A stretch of 64,000 bases of DNA from Burkholderiaceae bacterium (GCA_017856435.1 JAFMFB010000007.1:18479-82478), one strand, 5' to 3'; shown: positions 38,899 through 48,481, counted from the stretch's first letter. Translations and numbers: made by a program. The notes: a model not told the origin generated them from the letters alone.

Positions 38899-39636
38899 TC
38901 AGCGAGAAAACAGGCCCTTGATCTTTTCGCCAGCCTTCTCCAAGGCGCCACCCACCGATTGGGTCAGGTTGTCAAAGCTGATGGCATGGCTCAACTTGCT
39001 CTTGAGCGCCTGCACGATCTCCTGCCCTAACTCGCCTGGTAGCAATCCGCCCTTGTTTTTGCCCAAGTTGCGCATCGTGATGTCCGGCAGATCGACCGAT
39101 AGGGTCTTGCCCTGCAGAATTGGGGCGCTGGCCTCTGCTTTGACATTGAGCAACGATAACTCCTCAATGATCAGTTTTTTCCCGGACTGATCACCTGACT
39201 TAGTCTTGGCTTTCTGGCCGCTGTCGGCAGCAGCAAGATGGGCAGCGATGTTTTTCTGCAAGGCATCAAAGTTGGTCATTGCCTCACCCTTTTCGTAGAT
39301 TACATCGGGCGACTTGATCAGAATCTTGCGGATCACCAGCACATCCTGCGTGAGGCTGGCCATGTCGATAAGCAAGTCGATCTCACCCACCTCAAGCGCA
39401 TACGGGGTCTTGAAGCCGGCCGGGTTTCCAAGATGCAAATTACGGATCACCGCCTGACCGTCCTTGACCTTCAATTCGACGGATCCCACCGAGACCTTGG
39501 CCTCGGTCATTTCCGAGCCATATTTGACGATGGATGACTTGATCAGCGCATCCAGGTTGCCGCTGAGCCACCACAGAACTGCTCCCACCAAAACAAGCAA
39601 AGCAGCCAGGCCACCAAAGATTATTTTTTTCATCAC
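38899..39636 (-). CDS. AsmA-like membrane-anchored protein
   Basis: This 245-residue protein has an N-terminal signal anchor (about 4-24, IIFGGLAALLVLVGAVLWWLSG) and a periplasmic repeat-rich beta region, with VSVGSVELKVKDGQAVIRNLHLGNP and LIIEELSLLNVKAEASAP blocks. These resemble AsmA/YhdP-type envelope proteins linked to lipid transport, in a short form. The C terminus is helical and lysine-rich. The first two codons are both ATG. No enzyme motif is present, and the function is unknown. Confidence 0.65.
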   Translation of the reverse strand: MMKKIIFGGLAALLVLVGAVLWWLSGNLDALIKSSIVKYGSEMTEAKVSVGSVELKVKDGQAVIRNLHLGNPAGFKTPYALEVGEIDLLIDMASLTQDVLVIRKILIKSPDVIYEKGEAMTNFDALQKNIAAHLAAADSGQKAKTKSGDQSGKKLIIEELSLLNVKAEASAPILQGKTLSVDLPDITMRNLGKNKGGLLPGELGQEIVQALKSKLSHAISFDNLTQSVGGALEKAGEKIKGLFSR

Positions 39637-39669
39637 GCCTTACTACCTCCTAAAGCGTAGAAGTAGTGA

Positions 39670-40146
39670 TCAATGATGATGGCCATGGGCGCCATGCGCA
39701 TGGCCGTGAGCAATCTCTTCTTCGGTTGCGGCGCGCACTTGCGTCACCGCGACATCCAGACGCAGCGCCTTGCCCGCCATTGGATGGTTGCCGTCCAGAT
39801 GCACCACTGGCCCCTTGATCTTCACCACCGTGAAAAGATGGGTTTGTCCGTCCGGGCCCCGTCCCTCAAGCTGTCCTCCCACCTTGACACCGGGGGGAAA
39901 CTCGGTTTTTGGAATAGTCTGGACCAGGCTTTCATCCCGCTCGCCGAAGGCATCCGCCGGCGCCAGCGAGAGCGTCACCCGATACCCAGCTGCCTGGCCC
40001 TCCAGCGCCTCTTCCACCTTGGCAAAGGTGTTGCCATAGCCCCCATGCAGGTAGGCCGAGGGTTCTTTGCCATCTTCAAGCAGTTTGCCAGAGGCCTCCA
40101 TAACCTTGTAACGCAAGGTGACAACCGTGTTTTTTTCAATTTTCAT
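39670..40146 (-). CDS. slyD: FKBP-type peptidyl-prolyl isomerase, SlyD-like
   Basis: SlyD is a proline isomerase and chaperone whose histidine-rich tail binds nickel and other metals. The 158-residue product has the FKBP core (TVVTLRYKVMEASGKLL, LHGGYGNTFAKVEEALEG), the insert-in-flap chaperone domain (DAFGERDESLVQTIPKTEFP in one stretch) and VVHLDGNHPMAGKAL. It ends in HGHAHGAHGHHH, a short metal-binding tail. It is divergent from grxD. Confidence 0.93.
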   Translation of the reverse strand: MKIEKNTVVTLRYKVMEASGKLLEDGKEPSAYLHGGYGNTFAKVEEALEGQAAGYRVTLSLAPADAFGERDESLVQTIPKTEFPPGVKVGGQLEGRGPDGQTHLFTVVKIKGPVVHLDGNHPMAGKALRLDVAVTQVRAATEEEIAHGHAHGAHGHHH

Positions 40147-40217
40147 GATGGGGGGCGGCCAACGCGCACGGGCCAGAAGTGAAATAATGCGGCAATTAAT
40201 TACCTAGGACTTAAAAA

Positions 40218-40535
40218 ATGAATGATACCCAGCAACGCATCGATGATCTGGTCAAATCCAGCGAAGTCCTTCTGTTCATGAAGGGCAACGCTAGTTTTCC
40301 GATGTGTGGTTTTTCTGGCCGCGCAATTCAGATTCTCAAGGCCTGTGGCGTTGACCCCAAACAGCTCAAAACCGTCAATGTGCTGGAAGATGACGCGATT
40401 CGGCAAGGCATCAAGGAATACAGCAACTGGCCGACCATTCCGCAGTTGTATGTCAAGGGCGAGTTCATTGGTGGCTCAGACATCATGATGGAAATGTACG
40501 AAAGCGGCGAACTGCAAAAAGTTCTGAACGACTGA
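40218..40535 (+). CDS. grxD: Monothiol glutaredoxin (Grx4 family)
   Basis: Monothiol CGFS glutaredoxins carry and deliver [2Fe-2S] clusters. The 105-residue protein has the CGFS motif at Cys30 (FPMCGFSGRA), NWPTIPQLYVKGEFIGG and GSDIMMEMYESGEL, typical of GrxD. An AGGA ribosome site lies eight bases before the ATG. It is divergent from slyD across 71 AT-rich bases and converges on the SYLF gene with a 14-base gap. Confidence 0.96.
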   Translation: MNDTQQRIDDLVKSSEVLLFMKGNASFPMCGFSGRAIQILKACGVDPKQLKTVNVLEDDAIRQGIKEYSNWPTIPQLYVKGEFIGGSDIMMEMYESGELQKVLND

Positions 40536-40549
40536 AAAAACCGAACAGA

Positions 40550-41128
40550 TCAAGGCGCGTTCAGGTCGCTGTCCTTGAAATATTTGGTTCCCTGAATGGT
40601 GGCTTGCAGAGCCAGGCCACTTTCCGTCAGTTGGTATAGCGTGACGCCAGGTGCCACCGTAATGGCGCCAGCCAGGGCGTCACCCTTGTTGCCTGACTTT
40701 GCCGCGGCATCGACCTGCGCACTGGCCTCCCAACCCTGATTAATGAAGAAATCCAGCTTGTCGGGGCTGGCAAACACAAACACGCCTCGAAAATCCTTGA
40801 CGCCCAGACCAAAGCCAAAGCCACCGGACACCATCTTCATATAGACGTCCTTCCCGGTCTTGTTGTTGTGCGCCACACCGGAGCCGCCAGCGGCTGACAA
40901 CAAAATGAGATTGATGCCCACATTGCTGAACACCGCGTAGCCAGCAGCTTTCTGGATGGCAGCTTGTGCCTCCGGGTGAACCTTGTACAAGCGCGTCAGT
41001 GTTTCTCGACGCATTTTGTTGATTTCGGCGCGTTTTTCATCGGCGCTGCTTGCCAGGGCCAGTTCGGTCAGGGCCCCCATCGCAAGAACTAGGGCCGTAT
41101 TTCGCTGAAATATCCGACGATTCATCAT
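40550..41128 (-). CDS. SYLF (YSC84-like) domain protein, exported
   Basis: From the tandem ATG at 41128/41125 this product has about 192 residues. An N-terminal signal peptide (about 1-27, ALVLAMGALTELALA) is followed by a SYLF/YSC84 domain, with AIQKAAGYAVFSNVGINLILLSAAGG in two parts, GFGFGLGVKDFRGVFVFAS and the late ALQATIQGTKYFKDSDLN. SYLF domains bind lipids such as phosphoinositides in eukaryotes; bacterial members are periplasmic proteins of unknown role. Its first 92 bases overlap the 3' end of the upstream gene in another frame. Confidence 0.88.
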   Translation of the reverse strand: MMNRRIFQRNTALVLAMGALTELALASSADEKRAEINKMRRETLTRLYKVHPEAQAAIQKAAGYAVFSNVGINLILLSAAGGSGVAHNNKTGKDVYMKMVSGGFGFGLGVKDFRGVFVFASPDKLDFFINQGWEASAQVDAAAKSGNKGDALAGAITVAPGVTLYQLTESGLALQATIQGTKYFKDSDLNAP

Positions 41129-41525
41129 GTGCTCCGCTTGGACCTCTTTGCGCTTTAACCCAGTCACCACTGGGTATCAGAGGGTGCTGCTGACCATACC
41201 TCGGATTGATCTCATACACCAGACAACTCAAGGCGCCAGCATTGACCTCGATCATCACCTGGCGCTTGAAATACTCGCTCTCGCTGCCTGGCCTGATGTC
41301 CTCGATACCGTCAAGTACCGCTTCCAGGGCAGGATCCATGGCATAGACCTCCCCGCTCACCCAGCCCCCCTGGCCAAGCAGCAATCCCGGATAGGCGCCA
41401 AGGTTGTGCAGCACGCCCATGACTTGCCCCATGCCGACAAAGACCGGTCTTGGGTGCAAGCGGTTGATGTCATTCGATTGGCCCTGGCGCAAGGTGCCAT
41501 AGACAAAAACATGGCGGACAGTCAT
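41037..41525 (-). CDS. Gamma-glutamylcyclotransferase-like protein with overlapping C-terminal tail
   Basis: The 162-residue frame begins MTVRHVFVYGTLRQGQSN, the hallmark of the AIG2/GGCT fold, and has GGWVSGEVYAMD with the likely catalytic glutamate and ALEAVLDGIEDI. The fold is complete by about residue 128 (HPLIPSGDWVKAQR). The last 30 residues are polar, without family likeness, and are encoded over the signal-peptide part of the SYLF gene in a different frame. Loss of an earlier stop codon or a frameshift would explain it. It starts 5 bases after the uvrA stop. Substrate is unknown. Confidence 0.8.
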   Translation of the reverse strand: MTVRHVFVYGTLRQGQSNDINRLHPRPVFVGMGQVMGVLHNLGAYPGLLLGQGGWVSGEVYAMDPALEAVLDGIEDIRPGSESEYFKRQVMIEVNAGALSCLVYEINPRYGQQHPLIPSGDWVKAQRGPSGAHDESSDISAKYGPSSCDGGPDRTGPGKQRR

Positions 41526-41530
41526 GCCGC

Positions 41531-44500
41531 TTACTGGCGCGCCAGCACTGGCCCCAGGGCCTGGCCGGTGTGAGTGCCCAAGCGAACCAGCCCCTCAGGC
41601 GTTGCCGCTGCCACGATACGCCCGCCATCCGCACCCCCCTCAGGACCAAGATCGATAACCCAGTCTGCCTCGGCGATCACATCCAGGTCGTGTTCGATCA
41701 CCACCACGCTGTGACCTCCATCCACCAGACGGTGCAACACCCGAATCAGCTTGTCGACATCGGCCATGTGCAGCCCCACCGTTGGCTCGTCCAAGACATA
41801 GAGGGTATGGGGTGCCTTTTGACCCCGCCGCCCGACCTCATCGCGCACCTTGCTCAGTTCGGTGACCAGTTTGATACGTTGCGCTTCGCCGCCTGAGAGC
41901 GTGGGAGAGGGCTGGCCCAGGGTCAGGTAGCCCAGGCCCACATCCTTCAGCAATTGCAGCGGGTGGGCGATGGAGGGCATGGTGGCAAAGAACTCGACCG
42001 CGTCGTCCACTTCCATTTGCAAGACCTCACCAATGCTCTTGCCACGCCAGGTCACCGCCAGGGTTTCCGGGTTGAAGCGCGCGCCCCGGCAGGACTCACA
42101 CAACACCTTGACATCTGGCAGAAAGCTCATCTCGATCGTGCGCACCCCCTGCCCTTCACAACCCGGGCAACGGCCCTCGCCGGTATTGAAGCTGAAGCGA
42201 CCGGCAGCATAACCGCGCGCCTTGGCTTCCAACGTCTCGGCAAACAGCTTGCGGATCGTGTCCCAAAAGCCGATATAAGTGGCAGGACAACTGCGTGGTG
42301 TCTTGCCAATCGGGGTCTGGTCCACTTCAAGCACGCGATCGATTGCCTCAAATCCCGTGACCTGTTCACAACCACTCCAGGTCATGCCCTTGGCAGCCAA
42401 GGCCTCCCGCCCGGCTTTGCTGGCGCGCTGGCTGACGGCCGCTGCCACATTGGCCAGCAGCACATCACGCGCCAGGGTGGATTTTCCTGAGCCGCTGACG
42501 CCCGTGACAGCCACCAGTCGCCTCAGGGGAAGCCGCAGCGTCACATCCTGCAGGTTGTGGAGCTTGGCCCCGCGGACTGTGAGCCACTGAATGCTTTGGC
42601 CATGATCGGTCAAATCTGCTTCGGCCCGAGTACCTCCTTCAGCAATCAGCCGGCGTGACTGCAAGGGATGTTTGATCGCATGCAGCAGATAGCGCCCGGT
42701 TTGCGACTCACTTGAGCAGGTGAGCGCCTCCACTGAACCCTCCGCCACCAATCGGCCACCCCGTTTGCCCGCGCTGGGACCGATATCGATCAAGTGGTCA
42801 GCACGCCGGATTGTTTCTTCATCATGCTCGACGACCACCAGCGTATTGCCCTTGCTGCTCAACTGATGCAGCGCATTGAGCAGTATCTGATTGTCACGCG
42901 CATGCAATCCAATAGTGGGCTCATCCAGCACATAGCACACGCCCTGCAAATTGCTACCCAGCTGGGCCGCCAGACGGATCCGCTGCGCCTCGCCGCCGGA
43001 GAGGGTCGGTGCACCACGGTCCAGAGTCAGATACCCCAGCCCTACCTGTTCCAGAAACTCGAGCCGGCTTCTGATTTCTGGCACCAGATCGCGCGCAACC
43101 TCCGCCTCGCGCCCAAAGAGCTGAAGCTGCTCCACCCAGGCGCGGATATCCCGCACACTCAGTCGGGCTAGTTCATGAATGCCAACACCAGCAAACTTCA
43201 CCGCCCTGGCGGTTGGATTGAGCCGGGTGCCTGCACAAGCCACACAGGCCTGGTCGGCCACCTCGTCAAGTTCAGGCTCGGCAAAAGTCTGCTCGCGGCC
43301 GCGGTCCTTCTCATCACGCACAGAATCATCCATCAGCTTGCGCTGTTCCCGGTTGAGTTGTACGCCAGTTCCGACACAGTCCGGGCACCAGCCATGTTTG
43401 CTGTTGTAGGAAAACAGACGCGGATCCAACTCGGCATAGGAGGTGGCGCAGACGGGACAGGCACGCTTGACCGAATACACCTGCAACACGCCAATCGATG
43501 CTGTCGGTTGGCCGCTCTGCATCGCTTGCGCCAGTCCGTCCAGGTCGCTGAGCACATGCAGCACCCCTTTGCCATGTTCCAGCGCCTGGCTCACCTGCTG
43601 TCGGATCAAGGCCTCTTGCTCGGCTTGCACGGTAAGACTGGCGATCGGCAACTCGATAGTGTGTTCCTTGAAGCGGTCAAGGCGGGGAAAGGGTTGGGTT
43701 GGCAGAAAATTACCATCGACCCGCAAATGGGTGTAGCCCCGTGGCCGTGCCCACTCGGCCAGCTCGGTATAAACCCCTTTGCGGTTCATGACCAGAGGGG
43801 CCAGCAGGCCAATCTGCTGGGCGCGAAACTGGCGCATCAACTGCGCCACGATGCTCTCCGGCGTCTGGGGCGCCACCGCTGCGCCGTCATGGATGCAATG
43901 CTGGATACCAAGCTTGACAAACAGCAGCCGCAGAAAGTGCCAGACCTCAGTGGTGGTGCCCACCGTGCTCTTGCGTCCGCCGCGCGAAAGGCGCTGCTCA
44001 ATCGCCACAGTAGGAGGGATGCCATAAACCGCATCCACTTCGGGACGGCCTGCCGGTTGCACGATGCTGCGCGCATAGGCGTTCAGACTTTCCAGGTAGC
44101 GTCGCTGACCTTCGTTGAAGAGGATGTCAAAGGCCAGGGTGGACTTGCCCGAGCCGCTGACCCCGGTGATGACATTGAACTTGCCGCGGGGTATGTCCAC
44201 ACTCAATGACTTGAGGTTGTGCTCCTTGGCATTGACGATCTGAATCGCGTCTTGCCAGGCCGGCACAGGTCGGGTTGATGTGTTGATGTTGGCAGCCACA
44301 GCCTCAGCGGGTGGCTCTGCCTCCCAACTCGCCATGGACGACGGCAGTCTTTCGGCCACCAGAAGACTGTGGCCGTCACCCATGGCCATTGCATAGTCAC
44401 GCAGCGCCCGCCCGGTGTGGGATGTGGGATGAAGACGAACCTCCTCGGGCGTGCCCACGGCAACCACCTGACCGCCTTCGTCCCCGCCTTCGGGTCCCAG

Positions 44501-47500
44501 ATCAATCAACCAGTCACTGGCCCGCATCACGTCCAGGTTGTGCTCGATCACCAGCAGGGAATGCCCGGCATCCAGCAACTTGCGCAGGGCTCTCATCAGC
44601 TTGGCAATGTCGTCAAAGTGCAGGCCGGTGGTTGGCTCATCAAACAGAAACAGCATGCCTTTCTTGGCCAGCAGCTGCTTGCTTGCGCTCATGGTCTTGG
44701 CCGCTTCGGCCAGAAAACCAGCGAGCTTGAGCCGCTGTGCTTCGCCCCCTGAAAGCGTGGGTACGGGTTGACCCAGACGCACATACTCCAGCCCGACGTC
44801 CACAATTGGCTGCAGGGCTCGAATCACATCACGGTCATTGGCAAACAGGGACGCCGCCTCGCTGACTGTGAGTTCCAGTGTCTGCGCCACGTTCAGCAAG
44901 CGTCCGCCGCGCTCTACCCTGACCTCCAGGATTTCTGTGCGGAATCGCTTGCCATCGCAATCCGGGCAACGCAAATAGACGTCGCTGAGAAACTGCATCT
45001 CAACATGCTCAAACCCCGAGCCGCCACAGGTCGGGCAGCGGCCGTCCCCGCTGTTGGCACTGAACTTGGCAGCGGTGTAGCCGCGTTGCCGCGACAGGGG
45101 CGCATTGGCAAAGATCTCCCGAATGGCGTCCCAGGCACCGACATAGCTCACCGGATTGGAGCGCGCTGTCTTGCCAATGGGGGACTGATCGACAAACACC
45201 ACCCCGGCAAGTTGTTCCGCGCCAAGCAGGCGGTCATGAGCACCCGGTGTTTCGGTTCCCTGGCCAAAGTGCCGCATCAAGGCCGGCGTGAGAACATCCT
45301 GAATCAACGTGGATTTGCCAGAACCGGAAACGCCGGTCACACAAACCAGCCGGCCCAGCGGCACTTCGATGTCAACAGACTTCAGATTGTGCTCCCGCGC
45401 ACCTTCCAGCAACAAGCGCGGGGTGTTGGCCGCGACCATGCGCTTGAATCCCATGCCGACCTGTTTGCGCGATCCCAGGTAGGCACCCGTCAAGGTGTCG
45501 GCCTGGCGCAGGGCCTCGGTGCTGCCATCAAAAACGATCTGTCCGCCGCGCTCTCCAGGTCCGGGGCCCATATCAATCATCCGGTCAGCGGCCAGCATCA
45601 CCGCCGGGTCATGCTCAACCACCACCAGGGTATTGCCAGCATCGCGCAGGCGCTGCATGGCCTGGATGATGCGGTGCATGTCGCGCGGGTGCAGCCCGAT
45701 GCTGGGTTCATCCAGCACAAACAAGGTGTTGACCAGCGATGTGCCCAGGGCCGTGGTCAGATTGATGCGCTGCACCTCGCCGCCGGAGAGTGTTCGGCTT
45801 TGCCGATCCAGGGTCAGATAGCCGATGCCGACATTGCAGAGGTATTTCAGCCGATTGCCAATTTCCTCGTACAACAATTTCAAGGCCTGGTCCTCACCCG
45901 AGGGGCCGGCGCCCATCCGGCCAGGGTCCGGACTGGATCCACTGACAGAGCTGTTCGCTGGCGACGCATTGGCTGCCGGCTGGGCAGAAATCCTGTCAAA
46001 AAAGTCCCGCAAGCGCTGCAGGGGCAAGAGCATCAAGTCATGCAGACACAGGCCCGGCAGCGCCTCAAGTTGAGCTCGCGTCCAGCCGGTGCCAGCCGGC
46101 ATGAAGCGTCGGGCCGGCTCCAGCACAGCATCGGCATCGGATTGACTGCCAATACGCCACAACAGCCCCTCGGTTTTCAGGCGGGCTCCCAGGCAATGGG
46201 TGCACGGGGTGTAACTACGGTACTTGGACAACAGGACACGAATGTGCATCTTGTAGGCCTTGCTCTCCAGATACTCGAAGAAGCGCCTGATGCCGTACCA
46301 CTGCTGGTTCCACTTGCCTTTCCAGTTGGGCGAGCCCTCGATGACCCAGTGCCGCTGCTCGTCAGACAACTTGTTCCACGGTGTGTCACGCGGTATGCCG
46401 GCAGTTTGGGCATGACGCATCAGATCATCCTGGCATTCGGCCCAGGCCGGGGTCTGAATGGGCTTGATGGCCCCGGCTCGCAGGGTGAGTTTGTCATTCG
46501 GGATCACCAAGCCCCAGTCAACCCCGATCACCCGACCGAACCCCCGACAGACCTCGCAGGCACCCACGGCCGAATTGAAGGAAAACATGGAGGGAATCGG
46601 ATCGGCATAGCGCTGTTCGCTCTCAGGGCAATGCAGGCCGGTTGAAAAACGCCAAATCTCGGCCTGAGCCTCCTGGCCTGAACTGATCGCTTCGGAGCCT
46701 GAACCTTGCGTCACTTTCTGCTCGGCAGAGGGCAGAACATACACATTCAAGCGGCCGCTGCCGCGTTTGAGTGCCAGCTCGATGGCTTCAATCACCCGGG
46801 CCCGCTCGGTGTTGGACAGGCGGAAACGGTCTGCCACCACGTCCAGCATCTTGCGTGTTCCGTTGGGTGTGGCCACCACACGCTCGGCCTGTACCTTAGT
46901 AAACCCGCTGGCCGACAACCACTGCTCAATCTCTTCACGGCTGGTGTTGGCAGGCAGTTCCACCGGGAAGGTCATCACCAGCCGCGGATCGGATGTGACC
47001 CCCAAGCCTGCCACTTCGTGGGCTTGGCGACCCCCCAAAGGGGCGTCTTCACCTTGGGACGGCCCGGCAGTTGCGCTTTCCATGACGCGCCGGCGCAGTT
47101 CGGCATAGATGGTGTCGGCCGAGTCATGCCGCACTGGTAGCGCGGTCTGTTGATCAAATAACTGGCCAGCCCGGGCAAACAGCAACTTCAGATGGTCATT
47201 GAGTTCGGTCATGGTGCCGACCGTGGAGCGGGATGAGCGCACCGGATTGGTCTGGTCGATGGCGATGGCGGGCGGAACGCCCTCCACCTTGTCCACAGCC
47301 GGTTTGTCCATGCGGTCCAGGAACTGGCGCGCATAAGCGCTGAAAGTCTCGACATAGCGCCGCTGGCCTTCGGCATAGAGCGTGTCAAAGACCAGGCTGG
47401 ACTTGCCAGACCCACTCGGCCCAGTCACCACGGTCAACTCGCCAGTACGCAGGTCGAGATCCAGATTTTTGAGGTTGTGTTGTCGTGCGCCGCGTATGCG

Positions 47501-47518
47501 GATGATTCCCTGGGTCAT
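41531..47518 (-). CDS. uvrA: Double-length UvrA: tandem duplication with four ABC ATPase sites
   Basis: UvrA finds DNA damage in nucleotide excision repair and normally is a dimer of about 940 residues each. This product has 1995 residues and holds two UvrA units in one chain (about 1-1085 and 1090-1995). Four Walker A loops (residues about 33, 729, 1119 and 1673) and four LSGG signatures (about 575, 920, 1504 and 1872) are present. Both units have the C-terminal zinc module (CPTC...CPDC; CPGC...CESC). In the first unit the N-terminal zinc site reads CPES...CEVC, so one cysteine is missing; the second unit has CPVC...CPDC. The ATG at 47518 gives the usual start. Whether it serves general repair or a special role is unknown. 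Confidence 0.92.
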   Translation of the reverse strand: MTQGIIRIRGARQHNLKNLDLDLRTGELTVVTGPSGSGKSSLVFDTLYAEGQRRYVETFSAYARQFLDRMDKPAVDKVEGVPPAIAIDQTNPVRSSRSTVGTMTELNDHLKLLFARAGQLFDQQTALPVRHDSADTIYAELRRRVMESATAGPSQGEDAPLGGRQAHEVAGLGVTSDPRLVMTFPVELPANTSREEIEQWLSASGFTKVQAERVVATPNGTRKMLDVVADRFRLSNTERARVIEAIELALKRGSGRLNVYVLPSAEQKVTQGSGSEAISSGQEAQAEIWRFSTGLHCPESEQRYADPIPSMFSFNSAVGACEVCRGFGRVIGVDWGLVIPNDKLTLRAGAIKPIQTPAWAECQDDLMRHAQTAGIPRDTPWNKLSDEQRHWVIEGSPNWKGKWNQQWYGIRRFFEYLESKAYKMHIRVLLSKYRSYTPCTHCLGARLKTEGLLWRIGSQSDADAVLEPARRFMPAGTGWTRAQLEALPGLCLHDLMLLPLQRLRDFFDRISAQPAANASPANSSVSGSSPDPGRMGAGPSGEDQALKLLYEEIGNRLKYLCNVGIGYLTLDRQSRTLSGGEVQRINLTTALGTSLVNTLFVLDEPSIGLHPRDMHRIIQAMQRLRDAGNTLVVVEHDPAVMLAADRMIDMGPGPGERGGQIVFDGSTEALRQADTLTGAYLGSRKQVGMGFKRMVAANTPRLLLEGAREHNLKSVDIEVPLGRLVCVTGVSGSGKSTLIQDVLTPALMRHFGQGTETPGAHDRLLGAEQLAGVVFVDQSPIGKTARSNPVSYVGAWDAIREIFANAPLSRQRGYTAAKFSANSGDGRCPTCGGSGFEHVEMQFLSDVYLRCPDCDGKRFRTEILEVRVERGGRLLNVAQTLELTVSEAASLFANDRDVIRALQPIVDVGLEYVRLGQPVPTLSGGEAQRLKLAGFLAEAAKTMSASKQLLAKKGMLFLFDEPTTGLHFDDIAKLMRALRKLLDAGHSLLVIEHNLDVMRASDWLIDLGPEGGDEGGQVVAVGTPEEVRLHPTSHTGRALRDYAMAMGDGHSLLVAERLPSSMASWEAEPPAEAVAANINTSTRPVPAWQDAIQIVNAKEHNLKSLSVDIPRGKFNVITGVSGSGKSTLAFDILFNEGQRRYLESLNAYARSIVQPAGRPEVDAVYGIPPTVAIEQRLSRGGRKSTVGTTTEVWHFLRLLFVKLGIQHCIHDGAAVAPQTPESIVAQLMRQFRAQQIGLLAPLVMNRKGVYTELAEWARPRGYTHLRVDGNFLPTQPFPRLDRFKEHTIELPIASLTVQAEQEALIRQQVSQALEHGKGVLHVLSDLDGLAQAMQSGQPTASIGVLQVYSVKRACPVCATSYAELDPRLFSYNSKHGWCPDCVGTGVQLNREQRKLMDDSVRDEKDRGREQTFAEPELDEVADQACVACAGTRLNPTARAVKFAGVGIHELARLSVRDIRAWVEQLQLFGREAEVARDLVPEIRSRLEFLEQVGLGYLTLDRGAPTLSGGEAQRIRLAAQLGSNLQGVCYVLDEPTIGLHARDNQILLNALHQLSSKGNTLVVVEHDEETIRRADHLIDIGPSAGKRGGRLVAEGSVEALTCSSESQTGRYLLHAIKHPLQSRRLIAEGGTRAEADLTDHGQSIQWLTVRGAKLHNLQDVTLRLPLRRLVAVTGVSGSGKSTLARDVLLANVAAAVSQRASKAGREALAAKGMTWSGCEQVTGFEAIDRVLEVDQTPIGKTPRSCPATYIGFWDTIRKLFAETLEAKARGYAAGRFSFNTGEGRCPGCEGQGVRTIEMSFLPDVKVLCESCRGARFNPETLAVTWRGKSIGEVLQMEVDDAVEFFATMPSIAHPLQLLKDVGLGYLTLGQPSPTLSGGEAQRIKLVTELSKVRDEVGRRGQKAPHTLYVLDEPTVGLHMADVDKLIRVLHRLVDGGHSVVVIEHDLDVIAEADWVIDLGPEGGADGGRIVAAATPEGLVRLGTHTGQALGPVLARQ

Positions 47519-47618
47519 GTCGCTAGTCTTTGTGCTAAGGCAGAAGATTCTAGACACCCGGGTTAAGCCTGGGGGGTGAGCGGGGAATTCCCCGGCTTCA
47601 GGGCTGGCTGACCTGAAA

Positions 47619-48251
47619 TTATTTCAGTGCGGAGGGCCGCTCACTGGCCTCACTCCAGCCTGGGCCATCAAACCAGGTCTCGCCATCCAGGTAGGAGCGC
47701 AGCATCGGGAGTGAGTCAAAGCCCCAGAACAATCGGCCATCCACCTCGAAAGCGGGTACCCCAAACACCCCCGCCCCCAGGGCCTGATCCGTGTTTTCCC
47801 GCAACCGCGTCTTGACGGCGGCATCGTCCGGGCTCATGGCCGGCGACAGCTTCTCCCTGAGTTCATGCATCCTGGCTTCGTCTTCCACCGCGGCCCCATC
47901 GCGCCAAACATAACGCAACAAGGTCTCGCAGACATAGCGGTTCGGGTCCTCTGCGCTGGCGCAGGCAATGGCCAGGCGCAATAGGGGCAGGGGATTGAAC
48001 GGGTGCACCGCGGGCATCTGCATGGGCAGCTGGTGCTGGTGTCCGAGCCACAGCACATGACGGTATGTCCACTCCCTTTTCGCAGCAACTTCGGCGGGCC
48101 CCATCAGGCCGTGGTGGCGCAGCAAGGCGCCCAGCAGAACCGGCCGATAGCGCACCTCATAACTCAAGCCCTTCAGGGTCTCTGGCAGTTTCTCGAAGGC
48201 CAGATAGGAGAACGGTGAGATGAAGTCCAGATAAAAGGTAATGTGTCTCAT
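47619..48251 (-). CDS. DsbA-family 2-hydroxychromene-2-carboxylate isomerase-like protein
   Basis: From the ATG at 48251 the product has 210 residues of the thioredoxin-fold GST-kappa/HCCA isomerase group. The start MRHITFYLDFISPFSYLAFEKL contains the SPFSY motif that replaces the CxxC of DsbA proteins. GVFGVPAFEVDGRLFWGFD holds the cis-proline. HCCA isomerases act with glutathione in naphthalene degradation, but many relatives have other unknown roles; no naphthalene genes are here. The ATG overlaps the stop of the DUF1289 gene by 4 bases (ATGA). Confidence 0.87.
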   Translation of the reverse strand: MRHITFYLDFISPFSYLAFEKLPETLKGLSYEVRYRPVLLGALLRHHGLMGPAEVAAKREWTYRHVLWLGHQHQLPMQMPAVHPFNPLPLLRLAIACASAEDPNRYVCETLLRYVWRDGAAVEDEARMHELREKLSPAMSPDDAAVKTRLRENTDQALGAGVFGVPAFEVDGRLFWGFDSLPMLRSYLDGETWFDGPGWSEASERPSALK

Positions 48252-48481
48252 GGCATCTCTCCTTGCAGGGCTGATCGGCGGGCAATGTGGTTCCAGATGA
48301 TTCGCTTTTGATCGTCTTGCAGGCTGGCCCAGGCCGCGATCTCGTCCAGGGTGCGCCAACAACCGGCGCACAGGCCGTTGACTGACTGCATGGTGCATAC
48401 CGACAGACAGGGAGAGGGCACATTGCAGGGCACGCTCTGTGCCTTTGCAGCGCGCTCGGACCAGTCCAGCGCGTCAGGCAT
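48248..48481 (-). CDS. DUF1289 domain protein, small and cysteine-rich
   Basis: This 77-residue protein has the DUF1289 pattern SPCLSVCTMQSVNGLCAGCWRTL in two blocks, with four cysteines probably binding an Fe-S cluster or metal, followed by DEIAAWASLQDDQKRIIWNHI. The ATG at 48481 overlaps the stop of the HMG-CoA lyase gene by 8 bases, and its own stop overlaps the isomerase gene by 4, so all three are likely translationally coupled. The same frame stays open far upstream inside the lyase gene, which is not coding there. Function is unknown. Confidence 0.85.
   Translation of the reverse strand: MPDALDWSERAAKAQSVPCNVPSPCLSVCTMQSVNGLCAGCWRTLDEIAAWASLQDDQKRIIWNHIARRSALQGEMP

Noticed and set aside
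44768..46645. 625-codon open frame antisense to the double uvrA gene
   Set aside because: The uvrA frame carries four sets of ABC motifs in this gene. The antisense product has low-complexity composition and no motif.
41531..47518. Possible assembly artefact joining two uvrA genes
   Set aside because: The two units differ in sequence and zinc sites and are joined in one clean frame; double-length UvrA is known in this order.
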